Positions 11,143-22,160 of a stretch of 64,000 nucleotides of DNA are shown here, piece by piece. A program made the translations under genes and the position numbers. Below the pieces are notes generated by a model. The model did not search any database and had not been told where the DNA came from. It saw only the letters and a program-made list of their open reading frames with translations. Where the stretch lies: assembly GCF_004798865.1 (NCBI RefSeq), contig NW_025336273.1:519320-583319 (forward strand). Reading direction: 5' to 3'. Position 1 is the stretch's first letter. Every line of letters starts with the position of its first letter. Source of the stretch: Varanus komodoensis. Lineage: Eukaryota > Chordata > Lepidosauria > Squamata > Varanidae.

Positions 11143-11339
11143 ATCTGACTGGCTCACAAATTGATCCAGAGACAAAGTAATGCAACAAACTAACATGTTG
11201 GAATCAACCAGTGAACCATTGCTCTGATTCAAGAATACCTGGAAGTTTTCATCTGTTTTGATGTATTTGTATTGTATTACATCTGCACTGAACGCAACTG
11301 TACTGAATTTCATTAGTTCTTCCAGGAGGTAGAACTAAT

Positions 11340-11479
11340 CTAAGCTGTTTCAGGTTTGCAGCACCTTGCGTTAATGCCACAATTGGCTGGCAAGTCTTGA
11401 CCGGAGGGGCATTTCTCATGTAGTGGAACCCGGCAGAAGCCCCCCAGCTTTTCACAGTCGTTGGTCGTTGGTGGTTTTT
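11340..11479 (-). CDS. beta-defensin B, mature-peptide exon
   Basis: On the minus strand a cctctttgcag acceptor is followed by an exon that completes a phase-1 codon and encodes 45 further residues to a TAG. Cysteine spacing is C-x6-C-x7-C-x9-C-x5-CC. Key strings are CEKLGGFC and ANCGINARCC. A short pro-segment EKPPTTND precedes the first cysteine and KPETA follows the last. The net charge is near zero. Joined to the signal exon at 13632-13689 it gives a 65-residue precursor for a secreted defensin. It is the paralogue of A, sharing KLGG, a proline-containing loop and CGINA-x-CC. It lies convergent with A and divergent from C. Nothing suggests that it is broken. Confidence 0.93.
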
Positions 11480-11604
11480 CTGCAAAGAGGAACAGAGAAT
11501 TTAATCACAGCTTGGGAATCATCCCAGGCAATCAGCAGACTGGGGCAGCAGCAGCTGCTGCGGAAGAAATTCTGATTTGACTAAGAGTTCAACCTGCTCC
11601 CATG

Positions 11605-11860
11605 GTTTTATTTATTTACTTATTAGAGTTGTGCCCCCTTTTTTCTTTTTTACAGAACTCCAAGCGACTCACATCATTCTCCTCCTGCTGCTCTCAATCT
11701 TATCCTCACAACAACAGCCCTGTGAGGTAGGCTGGGCTGAGAGTCTGTGACTGGCCCAAAGTCACCCAGTGGGCTCCATGGCTGAGCGGGGACTCGAACC
11801 CAGATCGCTTGAGTCCCAGTCCCATGCTCTTCACCACGACACCACACTGGCTCCAATTTC
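11605..11860 (-). mobile_element. Sauria-type tRNA-derived SINE
   Basis: On the plus strand the complement reads from an AT-rich tail through tcctcacaacaacagccctg and tggcccaaagtcaccc to gggactcgaacccaga, the complement of the B box, and ends at cacactggctcc. It lies in the intron of defensin B and is nearly full length. Confidence 0.85.
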
Positions 11861-11959
11861 AAATAGAACTGTGGAGACCATAATTCAGAGATGAATTGCT
11901 GGCACATAACACCTACAACAAAGTATGAAAATAAACATAGAGCAAATATCTGAAATAGA

Positions 11960-12062
11960 CAAGGCTTCATCTGAGCATGTCATGAGCAGAGCCTGCTGAA
12001 GCCGGGGTCAGACTAGATGACCTGGGAGACCTCTTCTGACTCGCTCAATTTCTATGTTTCTA
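11960..12062 (+). mobile_element. CR1 LINE 3' end
   Basis: Only the last part is present: gcatgtcatgagcagagcc, ggtcagactagatgacc and the terminal tttctatgtttctatga. Confidence 0.75.
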
Positions 12063-12069
12063 TGAGAAT

Positions 12070-13285
12070 AAAACCATAGAAAATAAAAATTGTGCAAAGA
12101 GGTTTAAAGGGGGGAGGGGTGTATGTGCACACAAAACCTAGCAAAATAAAAAGGGCTTCACCTGACACTGAAAAGAGCACCATGTAGTTACAGGGTCAAC
12201 CTTTCTGGGAGGACTTTTGATGCCAATGAAATGGTCCTCTCTCTGGTGGCCAACAGTGCTTGCATATGGAAGAAAGTGATCTGTCAAGTTTTGTGGCTCC
12301 AAAATGGGACAGTTCTCTTAAAGTGGAACTTTGCTTCGGTCCAGGGAATGGCCTGAGACCAAGATAAGGAAAAACTGGGCCAGTGCAATTATAACAGCCA
12401 AGCCCAGAAGACAATCTCGCTGCTCTACTTCGGATGAGCCAAGGACTCTGGCCTATTTTCAAAGGCAGCCCCATTTTCCCCCCAGGAACTTCTCAGAGCT
12501 CAGAGAACTGTGCACAGAGGCAGTCCTCGCTTGCATGCTCAGCTAAGCTGCTAAAAGATGACCCAAGCCACCAAGGCCACCTGTGCCTAGCTGGACCATT
12601 CTGGATCCGAGTCCACCACCAAACCAAGCCCATGATCTGTCAGGGGAGAGCGACTCCCAGATCAGTACCAGAGGAAGCTGGAGATGCCAGAGCCAGCAAG
12701 ACAGTGGGTCCACTCCAGGTCCCAGCCTGAAGCCCTCCATGCTGTTGACTCTTTTGGGGCATGTGCTTCAGCTCCTTAGAAGTTCAGTCTCAAGCCCAGA
12801 GTAGATACACAAATGTGGGAGCCCCCAACCCACCGCTCCTGCCACTGGTACCCATCCTCTCTTGCCCAGACAGACTCTTGGTTTCAACTAAAACTCCCGC
12901 TGGCAAAAGGAAACGCCCGGCGTTATCTGAGTGGGAAAATGTGCTGGATTTGAGCTGCTCGCTGGAGTCACTCACTTGCACAGCAGGTTTGGAAAATGCC
13001 ACAGGTGGTTGGAAGAAATCCGTAGGGACATGGCTTGCTTGTTATCTGGCAGTAGCCACCCATACGTTTGCAGATATGAGGTTGTCCTGTGTGCAAAAGA
13101 GACCACAGAAAAGGCTGAAATTAGAAGCAGGAGTGGCCAAGCCAAAGGTGGCCAGGGATTGGGGCTGAAATGAAGCAGAAGGATGCTTTTTTGTCCAATA
13201 CGAATAGTGCTAAACATTGTTTGGTGCTTGTTAACTCTTCCTATGTCCTGTCTAATTGCAGTCCTGCAGCGGTGGGAGCTGGGGG
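12070..13285. other. intron of defensin B, no recognised element
   Basis: This intronic sequence has no recognised repeat or exon. Open frames here lack any domain or conserved motif. Confidence 0.4.
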
Positions 13286-13289
13286 CTGG

Positions 13290-13612
13290 AGCAGCTACAG
13301 CTGAGACCGTTCAGCTTGGAACCAAGACAAGGAAGGGGAAGCAAGATAGAGGCATTTAAAATAATGCATGGAGTGGGGGAAGAGGAGAGGGAGGCATTGT
13401 TCCCCCTCTCCCACTGCACTTGAACCCAGGGTTATCCCATGAAACTGAGGGGTGGGAGGTTTAGGACAGACAGGAGGAAGGACTTCAAATTCGCTGCTGC
13501 CAGAAGTGGTATAGCCACCAATCTGGATGGCTTTAAAGGGGGATGGAACAGATCCAGGGAGCAGGAAGCTACCCGTGGCTGCTGGTGCTGCTGGCCATGG
13601 GCCACCTCCCTG
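13290..13612 (+). mobile_element. CR1 LINE 3' region, second subfamily
   Basis: The order gaggcatttaaaataatgcatgg, gggttatcccatgaaactga, then gatggctttaaagggggatgg matches 5195-5600. It ends about 20 bases inside the intron next to the defensin B signal exon. Confidence 0.75.
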
Positions 13613-13631
13613 ACCAGAGCAGCCCTCTTAC

Positions 13632-13689
13632 CTGTGGCCACCTGGAAGAGGAGAAGGGAAAGCACGAAGAGGACGTGAAGGAGCTTCAT
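13632..13689 (-). CDS. beta-defensin B, signal-peptide exon
   Basis: The exon starts at an ATG followed by a classical secretory leader (MKLLHVLFVLSLLLFQVAT) of 19 codons plus one base. It ends at a strong GTAAGA donor (13631 downward). The phase-1 junction joins exactly to the mature exon at 11479, across an intron of 2152 bases. Seventy bases upstream of the ATG is a TATAAATA box, which gives a short 5' leader and suggests this is the first exon. Confidence 0.92.
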
Positions 13690-13758
13690 GGCCGACGCTT
13701 TCCCTGCAAGCTCTCCAGCTTCTTAAGGAAGAATGAAACTGGCAATGGAAAGCGGCTC

Positions 13759-13766
13759 TATTTATA
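13759..13766 (-). promoter_or_regulatory. TATA box of defensin B
   Basis: TATAAATA on the minus strand ends 70 bases before the ATG of the signal exon. With the usual spacing, transcription would start near 13730, leaving a leader of about 40 bases. The surrounding sequence is not repetitive. Confidence 0.65.
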
Positions 13767-13769
13767 CAG

Positions 13770-14465
13770 CTGCGTGATGGAGGCATGTTGAAATACGCAC
13801 GTGTGCATCACATTTGCACAAGCCAGTATTTCTTGTAGCTGCCCTTTAAAGTGTTTTCGTGTCCTGCTTCTGCTTTGGATGGAGACGATTCTGCTTGTGG
13901 CACATTCCTCCTGCCAGCGGCCTTTCTCCTGTCTTCACTCTCTGGGCAGGTCTGAAGGTACAACCCTGTAGCTGCTTCGCCATCACCTGTGAGCACCAGC
14001 AAACCGGAGCCCTGGAGCAGCTCCCGCTCCTATCCCACCCCCCACCACAGTCCTCTTGCTGGCATCCCAGGGACCCCCGTGGAAGCACTCAAGGGAATGA
14101 GGAGGGGATTTCAGCAGCTGTCACCTGCTGCACCCCCCAAGCTCCCGTTGATGCTGGGGGAGCTCAACTGCTTGAAAGAGCGGGGCAGGGGACCTAGACA
14201 AGCGGGGTGGGGGGCGGTCAAATGCACCACCCCACTCCCACCTGCAGCCCCTCTGTCAAAGTTTGGGTTCTGTGCACTGCTGCACCAGCCTCCGGAGATA
14301 AACGACATTCCTTTGCACCGAACAGGACTAGCAGCAAGTCTCATAATGCTAAACGCGCATAGGGTGGTATCTTAGACTACCGAGTCCGATCCTGGCTCTC
14401 TCCTCTTGAACAGCAACACTGCAGAGCTGGGAAAGGTGCAGAAAGGCTCGCCGTGGGTTTTGAGC
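13770..14465. other. no gene seen
   Basis: Upstream flank of defensin B. No divergent exon or recognised repeat. Confidence 0.4.
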
Positions 14466-14469
14466 ACAT

Positions 14470-14862
14470 CCCGTGAAAGAATTTAGGAGGGTAGGTACCC
14501 GGAGGAGGGCCTTCTCTGCGGTGGCGCCTAATCTATGGAATGCGCTCCCCAGAGAGGTCTGCCTGGCGCCGTCGTTACTTGTTTTTTGGCACCAGGTGAA
14601 GACCTTTTTATATAAACGTCATTTTAATTGTTAACAATATTTACTTATTTATCTGGCCAGGGCGACTTCTTTTCTTTTCTTTTATAACTTCTTTTATATT
14701 GTTTATATATATATATATATAGATAGATATATAATATTATTAATCTTAATTTTATATTGTTATTTTTGAATTGTATTGTATTTTATTGTGTTGTAAGCCG
14801 CCCCAAGGCTTCGGCAAGGGGCGGCATAGAAATGTTCTAATACTAATAATAATAATAATCCC
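14470..14862 (+). mobile_element. L2-like LINE, 3' coding end and tail
   Basis: It begins in the reverse-transcriptase C-terminal region (the reading RRAFSAVAP with LWNALPREV) and continues through an AT-rich stretch with a (TA)n run at about 14703-14735. The end is gtaagccgccccaaggcttc, ggcggcatagaaatg and an (AAT)n tail. It is 5'-truncated. Confidence 0.88.
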
Positions 14863-14864
14863 AA

Positions 14865-15435
14865 AGGAGGCACGCCAAGGGTGCAGCTGGGAGCAGGTTG
14901 CTCAGTCCTTGTTGTGACACATTTAAACCACCCATTGCCAGAAGCTCTTCTCCAAATTCCCCACTTCCTTGAGAACAGTCAAACCAGAAAGAAACTGGAT
15001 AAGAGATGACTGCTCACACGGGTTCGTCATTCAAGCCATTTGATCCTCCTTCCAAGCATAGGCAAACAGAGTTGCCAGATATTCCCAGTCCTCAGTGAGC
15101 TATCTAGAGGTTTCATGCCATCCTTCCTTGCTAATTTCCACTGCTAATTGATATGGAAAGTCAATTAAACACAGTGTGATGTAAGCCAGCATTTCCCGAA
15201 AGTCAGGCACTTAGGATGACTTAGGAAGGGAAGACTTTAGACGATCCCATTCAGAGATGGACAGACAAACTCCCTCATGTTTAACATGGAAAGGAGTCCT
15301 GGTCATTCCCAGAAATGGGAATTCCCACAACTAGAGCTAGAGCAATGCATTTTTTTGTTTGGCTCATTTCATCTTGTCCCAAAGTGGAGTGGAACAGGCT
15401 GCAGCTGAAAATGCTCTTGGCTGGGGAACCTAAAC
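14865..15435. other. no gene seen
   Basis: No coding or repeat assignment. Its tcaaaccagaaagaaactgg segment resembles a string near 8605-8625 (gaccagaaaggaactgagc), so it may be part of an uncharacterised dispersed repeat. Confidence 0.3.
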
Positions 15436-15439
15436 CAAG

Positions 15440-15620
15440 AGGAGGCAGACAAGGCAAGTTACATCATGACAATGAAACTGGACAGACCCACCAGCCAATC
15501 CAGGTGACTTTGAAAATGGACTGGGCGGATTCACGAGGGAGGAGGCCATCTGTGGCTACCAGTCTTGCAGGCTACATGCTCCCACCTTGACCAGAGGCAG
15601 CATGCCTGCATGCACCAGTT
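15440..15620 (+). mobile_element. CR1-like LINE 3' fragment
   Basis: A diverged copy of the type at 5195-5600, with ggcggattcacgagggagga and gctaccagtcttgcaggcta as remnants. Confidence 0.45.
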
Positions 15621-15629
15621 GCTGTGGAG

Positions 15630-15745
15630 TGTCAGAAACATAGAAAACAGAGCGAGTCAGAAGGGGCCTCCTGGGCCATCTAGTCTGACCTCCGGCACCA
15701 GCCGGCTCCGCTCACGACATGTCCACCATGCGGACGTCCAGCCAC
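15630..15745 (-). mobile_element. CR1 LINE 3' end
   Basis: The complement of the CR1 terminus (aaacatagaaaacagagcg) is followed by ccatctagtctgacctcc and ctcacgacatgtccaccatg. Confidence 0.85.
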
Positions 15746-15889
15746 GTTAGGAAAATGTTAGGAAAATTCAGATAAATCCTGGGAGAAAGATTGCTTATCT
15801 GTGCCTTTGTGTTATAAAATCAAACCTGCACCTCTTTCTCACAAAGCACCAGGTGCTTATTTATTTATTGCAGGTACTAATTTATCCTT

Positions 15890-16857
15890 TCAATAAACAA
15901 CAGTGAGAACTCCACACGGAACCACTGATTGGTTCAAAATTGAGAAAGGAGTTCGGCAAGGCTGCATACAGTCGCCCTGCCTATTTAACTTGCATGCAGA
16001 GCACAGCATGAGAAAGGCAGGGCTAGATGAATCACCAGTTGGAATTAAGATTGCTGGGAGAAATATCAACAACCTCAGATGTGCAGATGACCCCATTCTC
16101 ATGGCAGAAAGTGAAGAGGAACTAAAGAGCCTCTTGATGCGGGTGAAGGAGGAGAGTGTAAAAGTTGGCTTGAAACTCAGCATTAAGAAAACTAAGATCA
16201 TGGCATCTGGTCCTCTCACTTCCTGGCAAATAGATGGGGAAGAAATGGAGGTAGTGACAGATTTCATTTTCCTGGGCTCCAAGATCACCACAGAGGGGAA
16301 CTGCAGCCAAGAAATTGAAAGACGCTTGCTCCTGGGGAGGAAAGCTATGGCAATTCTAGACAGCATACTAAAAAGCAGAGACATCACCCTGCCAACAAAA
16401 GTGCGTATAGTCAAGGCTATGGTTTTCCCAGTTGCAATGTATGGCTGTGAAAGCTGGACCATAAGGAAGGCTGAGCGCAGAAGGATTGGGGCCCTTGAAT
16501 TGTGGTGCTGGAGGAGATTCCTGTGAGTCCCTTGGACCGCAAGGCGATCAAACCGGTCAGTCCTAGAGGAGATCAACCCTGACTGCTCCTTGGAAGGCCA
16601 GATTGTGAAGATGAAACTCAAATACTTTGGCCACCTCATGAGAAGGAAGGACTCCCTGGAGAAGACCCTGATGCTGGGAGCAATTGAGGGCAAAAGGAGA
16701 AGGGGACGGCAGAGGATGAGGTGGCTGGATGGGGTCACTGGGGCAGTGGGTGTGGGTTTGGGTGGACTCCGGGGGATGGTGGAGGACAGGAAGGCCTGGA
16801 GGAATGTTGTCCATGGGGTCGCGATGGGTCGGGTACGACTTCGCGACTAACAACAAC
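15890..16857 (+). mobile_element. BovB/RTE LINE, 3' third with reverse-transcriptase region
   Basis: This is the longest BovB copy in the window. One frame from 15903 to 16850 is interrupted by a single TGA at 16524-16526. It carries KGVRQGCIQSPCLFNL, then RCADD where the family has YADD at the catalytic site, then ESEEELKSLLMRVKEES, MASGPLTSWQIDGEE, RDITLPTKVRIVKAMVFP and MYGCESWTIRKAERRR. The C-terminal FGHLMRRKDSLEKTLML and MRWLDGVTG follow. The DNA ends gcgactaacaacaacaac. The 5' part, including the endonuclease, is missing, and the altered catalytic motif makes this copy inactive. BovB is known for horizontal transfer between squamates and ruminants. Confidence 0.95.
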
Positions 16858-16859
16858 AA

Positions 16860-17815
16860 CAAAATTTATCCTTCCCATGTTGTAATGTTAGTCTTTTAGC
16901 TGTCAAGAGGGTACAGAAAATCCATTTATCCTGATCTTGTGTTAAATCCAAGACATGAGTAGGTAATTCAAAAGGACCTGCATACCCTTAAATATTAAAG
17001 AACTGTCCATAATAATTGAAATAATAGTAATAATAATAAAATTGCATTGTGCATAATAATACATATAATAATTTACTCAAATTATTACCTCCCCTCAAAA
17101 GGAACTGGAACTGGGGATCACCAAACACAAGAAGAAAAGCATTAGCTGGATTTCATCTCCAACAATTGGGCACTTTAATTAAGTCCTTATCAAAAAATAA
17201 ATAAAACCAAAACCATTGTGGCATCCAGTGTTCTCAAAAAATATATTTGATGAATACGCATATTCTAGAATCTCTTGGGGAAAAGTTAATAACAAAACTC
17301 TCCAATGACCGGGAAAATGGGTTTTCTTAATCCGCTGCATTGCCTGGTTGGCTTTGCCACATGACGTAAGATAAAATTGCCTGCCCTTGCCTCCTAAGCT
17401 GAAATGATTCTCTTATCAGGACCAGCTGCTGTTATTGTGAAAACAACAAGCAGCTTTGCATGCCTTTAGTTTCAGGGAAGCGCAGAAGACCTAGCTGAGG
17501 GATCCTGGAGTGGGAATCCCCTTCTCTGTGCCTGGAGTGACGCTTGGGTCTCTTCACGCCGATGATCAGCCCTGGCTCTCTCTCTGTTCCCAGGGCGCAT
17601 TGATGGAGCTGCTGTGAAGGGTGGCAGAATCTCAAGGCCAGCCAAGAGCAGAGATCAAAACCAAAGTGATTGGGCAGCATCCCGAGCAGATCAAGGGAAC
17701 GATCTGATTCCATAGACCCTCCCAGGGGCCAGGCTGTGGTACTACAAGGCCCATTGGGGTCATTCATCACTCCTTATCTGTCCTGAAAATCTGATAAAAG
17801 CATGCTGTTCCCAGA
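16860..17815. other. no gene seen
   Basis: AT-rich sequence with an (ATA)n-like tract near 17025-17035, then unique-looking sequence. No exon was supported on either strand. Confidence 0.4.
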
Positions 17816-17819
17816 GACT

Positions 17820-17990
17820 GAAATATTTGTTTATTTATTTAAAACATTTGTATCCATCCTTCACCAGAGTGTCTTAGGATGGCTTACAACAATAAAAACA
17901 ATTAGTAATACAACAGACAATAAATAATAATAATAAATACAATCAATAAAAATACAATCAAGTTAAAAATGAAATCACATTAAAAAAGTG
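17820..17990 (-). mobile_element. L2-like LINE 3' tail
   Basis: The order tgtttatttatttaaaacat, gtatccatccttcacc, then ggatggcttacaacaataa is the complement of the L2-like 3' terminus, followed by AT-rich sequence. Confidence 0.5.
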
Positions 17991-18518
17991 ACTGTTAACT
18001 CTAAAATTGCTGATTCTTCAAATAATATTCAAATAAAAAGGTTTTATTTAAATATCAGGTGCCTACCTCAGTTTGCTGTGATTGCCACAGTTTGCTTGAA
18101 TGATTCCTGTCGATCTTCTTTCCTTCACCCATCGGCACATTCCTTGCATATCCTAAAAACCTCACTGCCTATTGACAAAACAACACCTGAAAGAATGACA
18201 CGTTTATCATGGCCTTGGCTGTGCAATTTAGTTCAGTTCCAGTGACATAAGCATGTTTATGCCCTAGAAAACTTTCCAGTGCCATGGGAAAATGCGTGCC
18301 TTTATAACCTGGTTAGTCATTAAGGTGCAACAATACTTGATTGTGACCAAAAAATAGTTTCTAATTGGGCCAGGTGTTGTCTTTGGGTGAGTGCCAGGCC
18401 CATAAGAATAAACCGAGGAAGAAATAAAATAAGCAGGCTGGAAAGAGTGTGAACTGTGATGCCTTTGATGAAAGCCGTGGGGAAGCCTCAATGTGTCAGA
18501 ATCCCGAAATCTCAATTT

Positions 18519-19212
18519 GTGAGAGGAAATAAAACTCGGGGTCGTGGGAAAGATCAATCCTTAGGAACCTCAGTGTCTTTATTGTCTATCCCAGGTTCCC
18601 GCGGTTGACTCACGATAAGGCGTTACCGGGCAGGCAGAGGTAAACTCGCTGCAAAGTTTTAATCTAACTACCGGCAATTTTTATACTCTCTCAGTCACGT
18701 ACACCCATACAGAGCCATTAAGGGCAGAATACAAGTATTACAATAAAGTTCTGTGGTCAGCATATGCAGAAAAGATACAGGAATGTCAGTCAATCATACA
18801 GACAATAAGATGACACTATCTCACAAGGCGATTTTGACGTATCGGTGGAGTAACTTCCAGAGGCATGGATCCATCTCCGGGTCTACTTAGATATGTAAAT
18901 TTGGGCTATCATAAGCTCTTGTATTACATTCAGGAAGTCCAAGACCCTGAGTAAAGTATGACAAAGCTACTTCTTGACAAGGGGTAAATTCCAAAAGAGA
19001 TTAGATAACTACAAAGTGAATGAATTTGACTGAATGAAGACCCCAAATTCTTTCTGTCTGCTCTTGACCCATAGCCAGGGGGAGGGAAAGAAACATCCAT
19101 AGTTTCAGCTGACATTTTGAATGGATTCCTGAGTTGCAGTATGCCTATTTTCCAAAAACCCCCTTATATCCTGAGGTTTGAATATGATTTATTCGGGCCT
19201 CTTTTCCAACAG
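18519..19212. mobile_element. possible LTR-derived fossil
   Basis: A roughly 700-base block has AATAAA-type signals on the plus strand (aggaaataaaactcgggg) and on the complement (gtctttattgtc). It begins with tg, ends with ca and has no similarity to the LINE and SINE families here. That composition is compatible with an old solitary LTR, but no target duplication or internal viral part was recognised, and the limits are guesses. Confidence 0.25.
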
Positions 19213-19254
19213 ATGGCAGCTGCAGCAAGGATACCCGGGTTCAGTCAGGAAAGA

Positions 19255-20495
19255 CCCCTTTCGCCTTGGGCCTCAGCGGTTTGATTGAAAGACCACCCAG
19301 GACCCCCACAGTGACTTATGACCGCATGGTCTCCACTGCCAACCACGAGCTTTTGGAACATACACAGAGTGTTTTATGGAGTCTGAGCCACATGGGCCCA
19401 GCAGCTGGGCAGCTGATGATGAAATAAGGGGATCACAGTCAGAAGAAGGTGAGGGGCCTGCAGGGGGGGCTCAGGACAGTGGCATTTGAGGGCAGGAGAT
19501 CAACATAGGGACCACTGAGGCATGGGGATTCCTGTGGGTCTTGGCATGCAAACGAGGGCGATTGCAGTGCTGCGAACCTGGCAGCCTGGTCAGCTCTCAC
19601 TGATCAGCAACACAACAGCCCTGGCAGCTTCTTGGGGAAGCCATCAAGTCCCACTTCAAGAAACAGCAAATGCCAGAACAGTAACCTGGCCTGGAATTTT
19701 GGGGGGGGGTTTTCCTGCAGGCATTTTATAACACAAAGACACACAAGCACCCCTTTTCTGCCAGGATTCAGCTGAGCTTGCTCAACACATGCCACCTGGA
19801 AGTAGAGGCCAGCCTCCCAGGTCAGAGCTCTCTCCAGGTGGCATCCAGGGGCCATGAAATTGCTCCCTAAGGGACACATGCGCAGCCATCTCTGCAGCAC
19901 CACAGGTAACCCAGGAGCATCACTGGGACACAGGGAGAGAAGGCCAAGAGGAGCTGCATGGCTGCCGTGGGGGAAGCCTGCAGTGGGTTTCCTGCAGCGG
20001 TTCCTTATTCACACACTTGGAGACTTGGGGTCTGAGGAACTCCCTGCCACAAGGTCATCCCAAGCTCCCAAGCTCTTAATCATAAAACGGCTGCCACCAA
20101 ACAAATAAATCGAAACTTGAAACCTGGGTTTCCCATAATCATTGGTTTAAAAGATCTCACACCTTGGCAGAAAGATATGTGTGCGATTTATTCTTCATGG
20201 GCAAAGGCCAAACAATAGCAAAGCAAAGGAAAGGCATTTTGACCAAGGGACATGGTCATGGCCCCAATACTTATCAATATTAATTTATTAGACTGTTGCT
20301 GAGTCTGAGGGAACTAAGCAACAACCGAGAAAGGTTCAAAATGAACTGAACACTTTTATTTGGTGGGGAAAACAGAAGATTTGAAATGTGTATGTATGTA
20401 TGATCAAAAGGTAATACCTCCCCCAACCTCAAAAAAAAAAAAAATCCAAACACAAACGACTCTTCAAACATTTGTTTACAAAGAAGGGTTATCCA
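19255..20495. other. no gene seen
   Basis: Unique-looking sequence with no cysteine-patterned exon or well-defined repeat. A G run lies near 19702-19709 and an A run near 20430. Confidence 0.4.
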
Positions 20496-20849
20496 CATTT
20501 ATTCAGGGGAAATGGACGCAGCAGGGCAACCGTAATTCAAATACAACATAACAAAGCTTCAAGCAGAATTGCACTTTTGTGGGTAATTGGCTGTGCTTTT
20601 TGAGCAAGGTGGATCCCAGCCTTCTTGAACAAGGTGGATCCCTTGGAGGTGGGGGATTCTCCCTCGGAAGCCAGAAGCCGGAAGCCTGCCCTGCCCTTTC
20701 CTCCTTTCTTCGCCGCCTTCTTACTTCTTCTTCTTGGACCCTTTGCCAAAGCAGGGGCCGAGAAGAACTTTGACAGAGTCACTTAGTCCAAATTTGGGTT
20801 GAGGGAAAGCTCCATTGCCTTCATAATTGAGAAAGAATGTGGGGCAGTC

Positions 20850-20897
<48 letters not shown>
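20850..20897. repeat. (AG)n microsatellite at the gap edge
   Basis: About 24 AG units run directly into the assembly gap, so the true length is unknown. Confidence 0.95.
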
Positions 20898-20997
20898 NNN
20901 NNNNNNNNNNNNNNNNNNNNNNNNNNNNNNNNNNNNNNNNNNNNNNNNNNNNNNNNNNNNNNNNNNNNNNNNNNNNNNNNNNNNNNNNNNNNNNNNN
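20898..20997. other. assembly gap of 100 N
   Basis: Exactly 100 undetermined bases, a conventional placeholder size. Real sequence of unknown length is missing between two simple repeats. Confidence 1.
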
Positions 20998-21092
20998 GCC
21001 CGGCCCGGCCCGGCCCGGCCCTGCCCTGCCCTGCCCTGCCCTGCCCTGCCCTGCCCGGCCCTGCCCTGCCCGGCCCGGCCCGGCCCGGCCCT
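20998..21092. repeat. (GCCCG/GCCCT)n pentanucleotide repeat
   Basis: Tandem GCCCG and GCCCT units continue from the gap to about 21092. Peptide frames across it are repeats of Ala-Arg-Pro-Gly type and not genes. Confidence 0.95.
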
Positions 21093-21094
21093 GC

Positions 21095-22080
21095 CCAGTC
21101 TGCCCTGGTGCCACAACCCGGGCTCGCCATGAAGCGCTGCTTTTGGGCTTTGGGTGCTGGCTCGCTTCCAGTTCTGTCGCCCTGCTTCCAGGGCCTCTGC
21201 TTTGTCTCCAGCCCCTCAGATGCAAGAGGCGATCTTGCAGTATCTGTTCACCGTGACTTAGCTTTCTGGAGCCGTCCCCTCCAGCCTTCCTCACAGGGGA
21301 CCCTGGACCCCACCGGCTGCCCCGTGTTCTGCATCTGCATTGGCCTTCCGGCCCCACCAGCACAGACTCAGGCACAGCAAGGCTGGCCTTTTCTCTCCAA
21401 AGGCCTGCCCCAAACCCTTCCGTTGGCATCCACGCAAGAGGCTTGCTTTCCCCTTGCTGAGCAGCCAACCCATCCCGAAACGGGGATGTGAGGGCCCCCG
21501 GCAAAGCCGGCCAGAGATGCTCTGCAGCCAATAGAACAGGTGTGGTGGCAGATGCCACCTGATTGGCTGGCCTGGCCCCAGACCTGAGCCTTCCCGCAGG
21601 TAGGGGCTGCCAGCCAACCAGGCCCTGGCTTCCGTGGCAGTTTTCCTGCAGCCCGTGGCCGGGAATGTTGCATTGTCTGATGTCATACTAGGGGTTCTGA
21701 GCAACTGTTGGTTAAAATCTTAGGGTGAGGGAAGTACTGCAGAGAGAAAAGGGTAAGTGCTACCTGATAGGTGTCCAAAGCTGATGGGCATTAACCCCAC
21801 TTCGATTCAGACATGGGTGCTACAGTTCAGAATTGGCACATGTGCTCCCGTCTTTCAGACTTTTCTCCCACTTCTCCCCCAAAAAGGCGAGAGAGAGGGA
21901 GAGTGAAAGTTATCGGAGTGGATCATTTGTTCTGGAAGGGGCAATCAAAGGATTAATTAATTCCACTTCATCAGTGAATTCATCCATATGGGTCTTGCCT
22001 TTTACAACAAAACTGAGAGCCAGGATCAATTATTTTCTTCTAGGTAGCTTAAAATCAATCCAGGGAGTTGTGGCTTTGAA
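21095..22080. other. no gene seen
   Basis: GC-moderate unique sequence. An ATG at 21129 begins a weakly hydrophobic stretch, but there is no donor in phase and no partner exon. Confidence 0.4.
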
Positions 22081-22084
22081 ATCG

Positions 22085-22160
22085 TAAGAGATCATAAGAA
22101 GGCTTCAGCCGCAGGGTGGTATAGAAATGAAATAAATAATTATTAATAATAATAATGGCT
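22085..22160 (+). mobile_element. L2-like LINE 3' tip
   Basis: A short terminus reads ggcttcagccgcagggtggt, atagaaatgaaataaataat and an (AAT)n tail. Confidence 0.5.

Noticed and set aside
17432-17770. Minus-strand 112-codon frame with scattered cysteines
   Set aside because: Cysteine spacing is not defensin-like and no leader or splice sites fit.
20821-21132. Frames across the assembly gap
   Set aside because: They consist of simple repeats and undetermined bases.
21129-21250. ATG with a mildly hydrophobic stretch (MKRCFWALGAGS), considered as a defensin leader
   Set aside because: Hydrophobicity is weak, no phase-1 donor follows at the expected distance and no mature exon pairs with it.
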